From Desulfuromonas acetoxidans DSM 684 (lineage in GTDB: Bacteria; Desulfobacterota; Desulfuromonadia; Desulfuromonadales; Desulfuromonadaceae): a stretch of DNA of 64,000 nt. The stretch spans positions 124,001 to 188,000 of the forward strand of contig NZ_AAEW02000003.1 of the NCBI RefSeq assembly GCF_000167355.1, read 5' to 3'. This document shows positions 17,945-25,420 of this stretch, piece by piece. How positions within the stretch are numbered: position 1 is the stretch's first letter; every line of letters begins with the position of its first letter. Position numbers and translations under genes: made by a program. The notes beneath the pieces were generated by a model. The model was not told where the DNA came from. It did not search any database and was given only the letters and a program-made list of their open reading frames with translations.

Positions 17945-18433
17945 CTAGGAGACTAACTTGCCATATAAAAGCGCATTGTAAAATGAGCCGTTCTTATAGA
18001 GTGCTTTTTCGAGGTTGGCCTCTAATTTGAAACCGCATTTTTCGAGGACTTTGCAGGAGGGTGTGTTTCGATCAAAAACAGTTGCTTGTAACCTGACAAA
18101 GGTTTCCGGTGGAATAAGCGCAAGAAGTTGTTTTAGCGCTTCTGTGGCATGACCTTGATGCCAATATTCCTTGGCAAGCCAGTAACCGACTTCACCGGTA
18201 AAAGCATATTCATGTTGACCGGGTTCAACACCGATACATCCGGCCAATTCACCGTCAATTTCGATGGCTCTGATAAGACCTTGTTTACAGCCCGTTTCCA
18301 GCCACCAATCTGCATCAGCCACGGTGTAGGGCAAAGGGATGCGACTGGACAGCAGTTCAGTGACTTCCGGGCAATTGAGGATCGCCACAATTCGATTGCG
18401 GTCTGATTGTTCAAATTCTCGAAGAATTAACAT
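17945..18433 (-). CDS. GNAT family N-acetyltransferase (RimJ/RimL-like)
   Basis: The 162-residue protein begins MLILREFEQSD, typical of the RimJ/RimL subgroup. It contains the acetyl-CoA region GEVGYWLAKEYWHQGHATEA near residue 80, and VFDRNTPSCKVLEKCGF near residue 120. It transfers an acetyl group from acetyl-CoA to an amine; the target is unknown. It is the first of several genes in a short accessory stretch after tRNA-Gln. Confidence 0.88.
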   Translation of the reverse strand: MLILREFEQSDRNRIVAILNCPEVTELLSSRIPLPYTVADADWWLETGCKQGLIRAIEIDGELAGCIGVEPGQHEYAFTGEVGYWLAKEYWHQGHATEALKQLLALIPPETFVRLQATVFDRNTPSCKVLEKCGFKLEANLEKALYKNGSFYNALLYGKLVS

Positions 18434-18546
18434 ATCCCTGCCTCATAACGCCCTGCTTCACCGGACGCAAAATGTAGAGCAAAGAACGCGCGCAGTTTTT
18501 TACGATCTTCAATCAAGCAGTTGTTCGCAGTGGATTTACAAGAATC

Positions 18547-19354
18547 TTAAGACATAACAGCGACAACAGCCAGAAATTGATCGGTAATCTCTTTATCACC
18601 GCGACACTCAAACTTGATGTCACTCTTGGGCTTGCTGTTTGTGACTAATTTCCAGAATTCTTCCTGACTGATTGAAACCTTGTTTTTTGACTCAAGATCA
18701 TCAATAAACGCTGTCGACCTGTCAATTTTCTCAAGGGTGTATGTGCCACCACAGCAACCTGTGATCTCAACGTTTATCGTAAAATTTGTTTTGTCGAGTT
18801 TGTCGTAAGCAAACGGAATAGCCTTTATAAAGGTATCGATCACGGGTTGAAAAAAGTCTTATCATATAACTGACCCTCAATACCTACGGCCTGCCGAAGT
18901 TGCATTTGATGATGCCACTTTTCTGTGTATTCCCTTGCAATATCAAACCAATTTTCCGATTCATTTTCACCCGCCCAGTCAACTGGAAAAAAAGCCTTAT
19001 CATGTGGGTTTAATAAGGTTTTCAAAAACGCAACCAACTCATTTTCCGAAGCCTTAAGCAGTGAGATAATGACTCTGGGCTCAATCTCCTGGTTGCACCA
19101 ATCCAATCCCTGTTAAGCCGTTGAATAAAATCGACCAAATCGTCATAGGAATGGATTTCGGGATTCTCAGAAAAATAATTATCTCTCTGCAGTGATAACC
19201 GTCTAAGTGACGTGTCAAGGATGTGGCTGGCAAGGTCTTTTACATTTCTATTTTTTAAACAGGTGTCTTTTTCCCAATCCTCTTTGGAGAGATTTTCCAA
19301 AAGAAGAATCAGCTCTTTATTTAACTCGGCAAAAGCATCTAAAACATCAATCAT
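18547..19354 (-). pseudogene. Maleylpyruvate isomerase N-terminal / DinB-like family protein, broken by two frameshifts
   Basis: Three consecutive reading frames (19354-19022, 19106-18840, 18843-18547) together read like one ~270-residue protein. Part 1 starts MIDVLDAFAELNKEL and reaches NRDWIGATRRLSP. Part 2 resumes RVIISLLKASENELV and holds WFDIAREYTEKWHHQMQLR, the family signature. Part 3 is IDTFIKAIPFAYDKL to the end. The first shift lies at a CCC run (about 19070) and the second at a T run (about 18850). Each is explained by one missing base. Either the gene is dead or the assembly has two homopolymer errors. Homologues act as thiol-dependent enzymes or are uncharacterised. Confidence 0.8.
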
Positions 19355-19424
19355 GACCTGCCTCTAAATTTATTAAATTCGGCGACGAAATATCCCATTG
19401 CATGGAATAAACGACTAACAGCTC

Positions 19425-20021
19425 TTAATCCAAAATTATATCTAGCCCAGAAAGTAACGAAATAGCTTCTGGACTAGAAAACCTGGTTTTCTTCAATAAA
19501 TTACATTCCGGATTAATAGTGTAATTGATTGAGCTTCGAAAATCAGATTGAGTTAAATTTGTTTTGGAGAAGCGACTATTTAAGAAATTCGTTGCGGCAA
19601 AAGTTCCTCTCGTCAAATTTGCTTCAGTAAAATCGACGTCTTTTGCACTACAATCAGTTATTGATATTTGTGTAAGGTTTAAGCCAAAAAATGATGATGA
19701 ATTGATCGTACTAGAGTAAAAATTGATGTTAATTGGAGTTGCCGCTTCTGCCCAATTGATACCAACTGCTTTACAATTCACAAAATCAACATCAATAAAC
19801 GAACAAAATTTAGGGATCGCTAAGCTAAGATTGCATTCTATAAAGGTGCAATCCTCAAACCTGCATTTCTTAAAAATTGTTCCAGTAAAATTGCATTTAA
19901 TAAATCTGCAACCACAAAATTCAAAATCAATTAACTCCCGGTTTGCTAACTGTTTATTGTTAAACTCCAAACCGTCACTGTGATTGTCAAAATAATCCAA
20001 TTGACTACCTTCTAGTACCAT
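19425..20021 (-). CDS. Pentapeptide-repeat protein
   Basis: The 198-residue protein is built from repeats of the A(D/N)LXX type: CRFIKCNFTGTIFKKCRFEDC (quoted in part), ANLTRGTFAATNF, SKTNLTQSDF. These form a right-handed square beta-helix. Some such proteins (Qnr, McbG) mimic DNA and protect gyrase, but most have no known role. The DNA is AT-richer than the neighbours, which fits horizontal gain. No signal peptide. Confidence 0.85.
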   Translation of the reverse strand: MVLEGSQLDYFDNHSDGLEFNNKQLANRELIDFEFCGCRFIKCNFTGTIFKKCRFEDCTFIECNLSLAIPKFCSFIDVDFVNCKAVGINWAEAATPININFYSSTINSSSFFGLNLTQISITDCSAKDVDFTEANLTRGTFAATNFLNSRFSKTNLTQSDFRSSINYTINPECNLLKKTRFSSPEAISLLSGLDIILD

Positions 20022-20078
20022 TTATTCACATAAGCCGTAAAACGCTTCCAGCAGGGCAATGTTCCTTCCCCCTAAGTT

Positions 20079-21341
20079 TTATTCAGCGGGGCATGAACCG
20101 GTCTCAAGATATGTCATAGCGACACTGAGCATACCTTCCTCTCTATCTCCCAACGGGTGTGTCACATCGTCAGTGGCGGAACATGTAACAGGAAAGCCGT
20201 CATAGTAGTCGCCTTCCATGTTTGCGTTCACCAATTTAAATGCAATAGGTTTTATATAATTACCACAATATTCGATAGCAAAGCTGCCCACTGGTTTGCC
20301 GGCTGTGGTTGAGCCTATCAGGGTGATATCCATATAGGGTTTGAGCATGTTGATCATAAGCTCGCTTGCTGACATTGTGCTCTCTGTGACAATGAACACA
20401 ACTTTTTCGATATTCAGCGTGTTCTCCGATGCAAAAGAATACTGTGTACTCCATGATGAATAGTGGTCGTTGTAGAGTTCTGAATATGCGGGACGACCGG
20501 CAACAGTTGTACCGCCGATGATACCGCCCAATATCTGGGCTACATAGACTCTTCCGCCTCCATTGTATCTTAGGTCAACGACTATCTCTCTGATATCGTT
20601 CACAGCAAATGCTGTGTATGCTTCCGCTAAGTCTGTTGAATAATTGTCGTTAAATGTCAGATAGTTCAGGTAGCCTACTTTGTTACCGTTTGTGGAATTG
20701 GTAAGTATGCTGTATGCCGCGACAGAGCTTTCTGTAAAGGTTGTTTTTGTAATTGAAACGGATCCTGCGTTACTGTCGTTGTCAATATAGTCAAGATCCA
20801 AAACATCTGGTCCTAATGCTTCATCCCACAGGTCGTTATTTATGATGTCTGCTACAGGGTAGCCGTTTATGCTGGTCAGTGCGTATCCGCGCTGGAGACC
20901 AGCATCTTCAGCCGGAGAATCAGGATAAACATGTGTCAGATAGATCATGTCATCTTGGTCGGTAAAATTTATGCCAATAGCGACGGCTTCTCCAACCATA
21001 TATGAATCATATTCTTCAAGAGTCGTGATACCGCTCCATTGTTCATCGTTATAAACGAGAGCATCCAGCAGTTCTCTTTGCGATGCGTATGAGTCGACAT
21101 CCACATCGGGTGTGTATTCACTCCACAAGTAAACATCGTGCATCACTTTGTTGATGAAGTCCCGCTGGTCTGATTCTGAGCAGGATGCCGGTTCATACGA
21201 GAGTGTCTGGATGTCGCCCACCTCTATCTCTGAGGTGCCCTCATCTGAGTAGCTGTTATTATTTTCTGAAGTGCCGCAGGCTGATATCAGGACTGTTATT
21301 GCTATAAGCACTAGATAGTCAATAAATTGTTTTTTAATCAT
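20079..21341 (-). CDS. S41-family (C-terminal processing-like) peptidase lipoprotein
   Basis: About 420 residues. The start at 21341 gives MIKKQFIDYLVLI and a lipobox ISAC, so it is probably lipid-anchored. A PDZ-like segment, VYPDSPAEDAGLQRGYAL, lies near residue 145. The protease core has DLRYNGGG, the probable nucleophile serine in ESTMSASELM, and a lysine in STTAGKPVG, which together fit the Ser-Lys dyad of the tail-specific protease family. It is transcribed in the accessory stretch with pentapeptide and GNAT genes. Substrates are unknown. Confidence 0.88.
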   Translation of the reverse strand: MIKKQFIDYLVLIAITVLISACGTSENNNSYSDEGTSEIEVGDIQTLSYEPASCSESDQRDFINKVMHDVYLWSEYTPDVDVDSYASQRELLDALVYNDEQWSGITTLEEYDSYMVGEAVAIGINFTDQDDMIYLTHVYPDSPAEDAGLQRGYALTSINGYPVADIINNDLWDEALGPDVLDLDYIDNDSNAGSVSITKTTFTESSVAAYSILTNSTNGNKVGYLNYLTFNDNYSTDLAEAYTAFAVNDIREIVVDLRYNGGGRVYVAQILGGIIGGTTVAGRPAYSELYNDHYSSWSTQYSFASENTLNIEKVVFIVTESTMSASELMINMLKPYMDITLIGSTTAGKPVGSFAIEYCGNYIKPIAFKLVNANMEGDYYDGFPVTCSATDDVTHPLGDREEGMLSVAMTYLETGSCPAE

Positions 21342-21457
21342 GGCTGAATTATTTCCAAAAACGTATTTTGCGATCATGAAATTAAAAATACTGTGGGTAT
21401 GCTTAATTTTCAAACGTACTATTTTCCTGACTCATCAATTCACGAAACACTGTCGCC

Positions 21458-21682
21458 TTAATTTGGCCCCAAGAGCTCTCCATCATCATCTGTTTGAGCC
21501 TGTAGCACCCAGTTCTGCTCGAGATTAACCGGTTTGCAACAGGATGCACAAGAAAACACCTTCATATAAAAGCCATAGTACTTACCGGGCTTAAAAGGCT
21601 CGATACTCACGGACCAATCTTTGCTCCCACAATATTGGCAAATAAACAAGGTAGAGTTATCAGGTTCATTCTTTAGGGTCAT
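21458..21682 (-). CDS. Small putative zinc-ribbon protein (74 aa)
   Basis: Two cysteine pairs, CQYC near residue 15 and CASC near residue 45, are spaced like a zinc ribbon. A TAGGAA sequence directly precedes the ATG, which is closer than ideal. I recognise no family. It lies just upstream of the S41 protease gene on the same strand. Confidence 0.5.
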   Translation of the reverse strand: MTLKNEPDNSTLFICQYCGSKDWSVSIEPFKPGKYYGFYMKVFSCASCCKPVNLEQNWVLQAQTDDDGELLGPN

Positions 21683-21791
21683 TTCCTATTTCTCAATCAG
21701 ACGGTTACTAATCACGAATGAGTTCCATAGGATCGTAAAAAGGAATACCGTTTTCTTACTGAGCTCACGGAGTTGAAAGCCTACATCGTTT

Positions 21792-21832
21792 GACGGTCAC
21801 CCGTCTGTGAGTTCCACAGACTGGTGACCGTC
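21792..21832. repeat. 18-bp near-perfect inverted repeat
   Basis: GACGGTCACCCGTCTGTG pairs with CACAGACTGGTGACCGTC (one mismatch) around AGTTC. There is no T run. The wording 'CCGTC.G.G..TCCACAG.CTG' resembles the right half of repeat family B, so it may be a worn relative. Confidence 0.6.
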
Positions 21833-21850
21833 CCTTCTCGAAGCTTCAAC

Positions 21851-21884
21851 AAAAAATCCCCACCAAATCAGGCAGGGATTTCTT
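21851..21884 (-). terminator. Terminator downstream of the bactofilin gene
   Basis: On the minus strand, AAATCCCTGCC and GGTGGGGATTT form a stem and are followed by TTTT. It lies about 25 bases after the bactofilin stop. Confidence 0.75.
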
Positions 21885-21909
21885 CAATCAATTTAGGGTA
21901 AAAGGGCGT

Positions 21910-22320
21910 TTACTTCGCCACAGTCCCTTTATCTTTGGCTGTCTTGGACTTATCATCCACCACATGCAGCTCTTTCTTTTTCAACTTCACTTCCCCATCA
22001 AGGAAAGCTCCCGATTCGACGGACAGATCTTTTGTGGTGATGGTGCCGTCGACATTGCCACCCTTCTTGACCTGTAATTCATCGACAGACAGATTGCCGG
22101 TCACTTGGCCGTGGCAGATACAGCTCTTGGCACTAACATCACCAACAACCTTGCCGCTGGCACTGATGATCAAATGATCGCCGGTGAGATTACCATCAAA
22201 CTGGCCGTCAATACGCATGCTGCCTTTAAACACCAGATCACCGGTGACTTCAGTACCTTCACCAAGAATGGTGGTAATGGCTTCGGGCGTTTCTTTTTTG
22301 TTCGATGAGGACGAAAACAT
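21910..22320 (-). CDS. Bactofilin (polymer-forming cytoskeletal protein)
   Basis: About 136 residues. The central DUF583 beta-helix has ILGEGTEVTGDLVFKGSMRIDG, then repeated 'G.V.GDV' turns (residues ~20-115). Short Lys-rich ends flank it, as usual. Bactofilins polymerise without nucleotide under the inner membrane and position cell-wall or other proteins. ATG 22320 is preferred because GGAGG precedes it by 6 bases. The M23 peptidase gene lies immediately upstream in the same operon, the usual pairing in Proteobacteria. Confidence 0.93.
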   Translation of the reverse strand: MFSSSSNKKETPEAITTILGEGTEVTGDLVFKGSMRIDGQFDGNLTGDHLIISASGKVVGDVSAKSCICHGQVTGNLSVDELQVKKGGNVDGTITTKDLSVESGAFLDGEVKLKKKELHVVDDKSKTAKDKGTVAK

Positions 22321-22348
22321 GGTTGCCTCCACGGTTGGGAATCAACTG

Positions 22349-23215
22349 CTACCGATTCAGGAATGTCAGACTATAAGGATTGATGGTACGGCCGTTGTCG
22401 TGAATTTCGTAATGAAGATGAGGGCCGGTGGAACGACCGGTGTTACCCATCGCGCCAATGGCATCACCACGCGCTACCTTCGTGCCGGGCTTGAGATAGA
22501 TTTTCTGCAGGTGGCCATAAACCGTACTGTAGCGATCACCATGCTTGATCTTGACCATTTTTCCATAACCGGAAACCACCCCACAACTGACCACAGTGCC
22601 GCTGGCTGTGGCATACACCTTGGTGCCGACATAATGGGCAATATCGATACCGCTGTGAAACGCCATGTGGCCATTGAAAGGATCACGGCGACGACCATAA
22701 CTGGAGGAGAGATAGCCTTCAGTGGGACGCCCTAAAGGCACCTGATCGGCAAGCTCTAGCAGTTGACCAGAATAAAACAGCGCGTCGTCAAAGGTTCCTG
22801 CACCGGCTTCGATGTAGGGACCACCGCTGCCTTCCTGTCCGGCACCACCATCTTCGGCAGCCACTTCAACACCCACCTTCTGCAGTAACGATTCGATTTG
22901 GGTGCTACGCTCGTTGAGATGGTTGACCGCATTGCTGATCAACTCTTTTTTCTCTGTACGTTGGCGATTGACCTGATTGCGCAGATGAGAGTTCTGATCG
23001 TTCAACCACAGAACCTGACTTTCCAGGTTGCTCATTCGCTGCTGGCGGCTGTGATCCTGAACCAGGGTGTAAATGGACACGACGGTAAAAATGGCAAACA
23101 GAACAGTTGCGCCTAGACCAGTACGGATCAGACGGCGCAACCGCTTTTCTGTCATCACCACGGAACGCGAATCGCGATTATCACCGGTGATAATTAGATG
23201 AACCTTTTCTTCCAT
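22349..23215 (-). CDS. M23 family metallopeptidase (LytM-type), membrane-anchored
   Basis: The 288-residue protein has one membrane helix (residues ~32-52), a coiled coil (55-120) and a LytM domain (165-285). Zinc ligands are visible in FHSGIDIA and in PHLHYEI, with VYGHL near the active site. Such enzymes cut peptidoglycan cross-links. It is co-transcribed with the bactofilin gene, suggesting that bactofilin locates this hydrolase for cell shape. Confidence 0.93.
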   Translation of the reverse strand: MEEKVHLIITGDNRDSRSVVMTEKRLRRLIRTGLGATVLFAIFTVVSIYTLVQDHSRQQRMSNLESQVLWLNDQNSHLRNQVNRQRTEKKELISNAVNHLNERSTQIESLLQKVGVEVAAEDGGAGQEGSGGPYIEAGAGTFDDALFYSGQLLELADQVPLGRPTEGYLSSSYGRRRDPFNGHMAFHSGIDIAHYVGTKVYATASGTVVSCGVVSGYGKMVKIKHGDRYSTVYGHLQKIYLKPGTKVARGDAIGAMGNTGRSTGPHLHYEIHDNGRTINPYSLTFLNR

Positions 23216-23393
23216 GTGTCAGCAACTCCAACTAGAAATTCCGATCTTTGAAGGCTAAAAAACAGTGGCAGACCTTCATAATTTAGACACGGGCTGACAA
23301 TATATCAGAAGAAAGGGGCAAAACGCACGCAAAACCGCTCATTATAAGAAAAAACACATTGGCCTACAGTGGGAATAAGGTGAAAAAGCACGA

Positions 23394-24023
23394 TTATTGG
23401 GGCTTTTGCACCACCATCCAGAGGCCGATGGCATCGCTGTGGCGCACCGAGTAGTCGCTGATCCCGGCCTTTTCCAGGGCGTTAGTCAAGCGTTTTCGAC
23501 TGGTATCACCCAAGTTGCGCCGAATGCGGTCGCGAAAAGTGTCCTCTTCACCACGTGCTTTAAATGCGCAAATGACCTGTTCAAGAAGCTGCTGATCGCC
23601 GAAACCACCGCCAATGTACATCCAGCCACCGGGTTTCAAAACCTGATAAAGATGCGAAAAACTTTGGTGAAGATCCTCCCAGAAGAACACGGAACCACGG
23701 CTGACAATCAGATCAACACTGTTGGGGGGCACCTCTATCCGTGCGACATCGCTGCATAGCGCGTGGCAGCGGTGTTGAAGCTGACGTGAGTCAATTGTGG
23801 TGGTAACCCGTTTCACCATATCCACAGAAGCATCTACAAAGCCTACGGCAAGATCCGTCTGCTGCAAAAGGGAAAAACCAAGATCACCGGGACCACAACC
23901 GACGTCAAGGCAGCACCCCTCTCGCACATTGGTCGTCTCAATAATTTGAGTCGCAATAACTGGATACACTGGGGCAAAAACGGTTTTGGCTAAATGATCA
24001 AATTTCTTGGCATCAATGGTCAT
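23394..24023 (-). CDS. Class I SAM-dependent methyltransferase at the end of the TonB/FecCD operon
   Basis: About 209 residues with motif I CCLDVGCGPGDLGFSL near residue 35, the acidic residue of VGFVDAS, and VDLIVSRGSVFFWED near residue 105. This resembles the UbiE/methyltransferase-11 type. ATG 24023 has GGAG six bases upstream and is preferred over 24035. It follows the regulator gene by about 150 bases on the same strand. It may modify the compound handled by the upstream transporter, or may be independent. No promoter or terminator was seen in the gap. Confidence 0.82.
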   Translation of the reverse strand: MTIDAKKFDHLAKTVFAPVYPVIATQIIETTNVREGCCLDVGCGPGDLGFSLLQQTDLAVGFVDASVDMVKRVTTTIDSRQLQHRCHALCSDVARIEVPPNSVDLIVSRGSVFFWEDLHQSFSHLYQVLKPGGWMYIGGGFGDQQLLEQVICAFKARGEEDTFRDRIRRNLGDTSRKRLTNALEKAGISDYSVRHSDAIGLWMVVQKPQ

Positions 24024-24174
24024 GGCATTCTCCATAGCTCCACAAAGGGGGCTGAAAAAAGGAACACAAATAAGGTGATAGGCATTTACAATTTACCTGC
24101 TTATGAGAACGCCAGTGACCACTGCAGGTGACAACAATGCCACCCTCCAACTGCTGCACCATTTCTCTGGTGAA

Positions 24175-25293
24175 TCAGACTTCGGCAATCACCTTGCCGG
24201 TGGCAGACGCCTCATAACCGGGCAACGCATCAATCTCTTTACGCAGTGCTGACGAATGCATGACATCAAGCACCACTTTGACCGTGGGGTGGTCAATCAA
24301 ATCTTCGGGAAACAGCAGATCACAACGCACCGCTGTTAAAGGCACAAAACCGAGGTCAAAAGCTTCAGCTATGGCACGTAAGCCCAAAGCGGCATCTGCC
24401 ACATTGCAGGCAATGCGGAAGGCCCCCTCGCGATGGGAATCGACCTCAGTAAGATAGCCGTTGATCATCGGACCGGCGATACCGGCTTTTTGCAGATGAT
24501 CATCCAGCAATACACGCAGGGCAGCCCCGCAATCACGATTGACAAAACGCACCATGGGCTGAACCAGATCAGCGACGCCGCGAATCCCTAACGGATTGCC
24601 CTTAGCTACCATCAACCCCTCTTCGAGCAGGGAAAAACCGATCACTTTAGTACGACGCTGTTGCAGATCTCGGCTGGCGGCAATCACGTTGGATTCCTTT
24701 TGATCCTGATTGTGAAAATGACTGCCGGCAATATGGGCAACCCCTTCCCCCAACCCGCGTAGCGAACGTCGGCTGGAAGCAAACCGGCAATAGACCTGTG
24801 CATCGCGCACCAATCGATTGACATGGTGACTGAGAATTTCAAAGGCCGGATCACAACCCATGAGAATAATATTGTGGTCAAGGGTCTGCGATGGGGAAAA
24901 AATCCGCGCATGCTTACCGTCTTCCGACAAGAGTCCATCGGCGGAACGCAAGCCGAACGGCATGGCGTCATGGCCACTGAGCGGCAAGCCCACCAGGCGG
25001 TCACGCACCCGGCTCAAGGCCAAGCGAGTCGAGGGCAGGCACGTCCCATTGACCAGATCGACCCCCTGCTGTTGTTCCGGGGTGTCATCGACAAACAGAT
25101 CCTCCACCCGGCAGCCGAACAACCGCGCCAGCCGGAGCGATATGCCGGTATTGGGCAGATAGCGGCCAGTTTCAATATCGTAAATGGCCTGGCGTTTGAT
25201 GCCGATGCGCTCAGCGAGTTCTTTTTGCGACCAGCCTTGTTTCTGGCGATAGTCACGCACCATGCATTTAATCGAATCATCTTGTCGGGTCAT
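24175..25293 (-). CDS. One-component regulator: XRE-type HTH fused to a periplasmic-binding-like (COG1910, molybdate-binding type) domain
   Basis: About 372 residues. Residues ~10-65 form an XRE helix-turn-helix: VRDYRQKQGWSQKELAERIG, then KRQAIYDIETGRYLPN. From ~95 the protein reads as a substrate-binding-like domain, with LMGCDPAFEIL, RFVNRDCGAALRVLLDD and IACNVADAALGLRAIAEAF. This matches COG1910, annotated as molybdate-binding-like. It is cytosolic, so it could sense an imported oxyanion or another small ligand. ATG 25293 has AAGGA upstream. It lies within the transport operon, which suggests feedback control of that operon. Confidence 0.85.
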   Translation of the reverse strand: MTRQDDSIKCMVRDYRQKQGWSQKELAERIGIKRQAIYDIETGRYLPNTGISLRLARLFGCRVEDLFVDDTPEQQQGVDLVNGTCLPSTRLALSRVRDRLVGLPLSGHDAMPFGLRSADGLLSEDGKHARIFSPSQTLDHNIILMGCDPAFEILSHHVNRLVRDAQVYCRFASSRRSLRGLGEGVAHIAGSHFHNQDQKESNVIAASRDLQQRRTKVIGFSLLEEGLMVAKGNPLGIRGVADLVQPMVRFVNRDCGAALRVLLDDHLQKAGIAGPMINGYLTEVDSHREGAFRIACNVADAALGLRAIAEAFDLGFVPLTAVRCDLLFPEDLIDHPTVKVVLDVMHSSALRKEIDALPGYEASATGKVIAEV

Positions 25294-25420
25294 AACGTTT
25301 TCCTTGTCGCAGATCACAGTAAATTGTGTTTACGCCAGACACATGTCTGGTACACACGTAACAACCCTCTATTTAGCACAGCGCATTCCCGCCCGTCAAA
25401 CAGACCGAGGTCGATAAACA

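Noticed and set aside
18840-19106. The three short frames at 18547-19354 as separate genes
   Set aside because: Joined end to end they read as one family protein; separately none has a full fold.
17573-21832. Integrated element bounded by a tRNA attachment repeat
   Set aside because: No integrase gene and no duplicate of the tRNA-Gln 3' end could be found downstream in the window.
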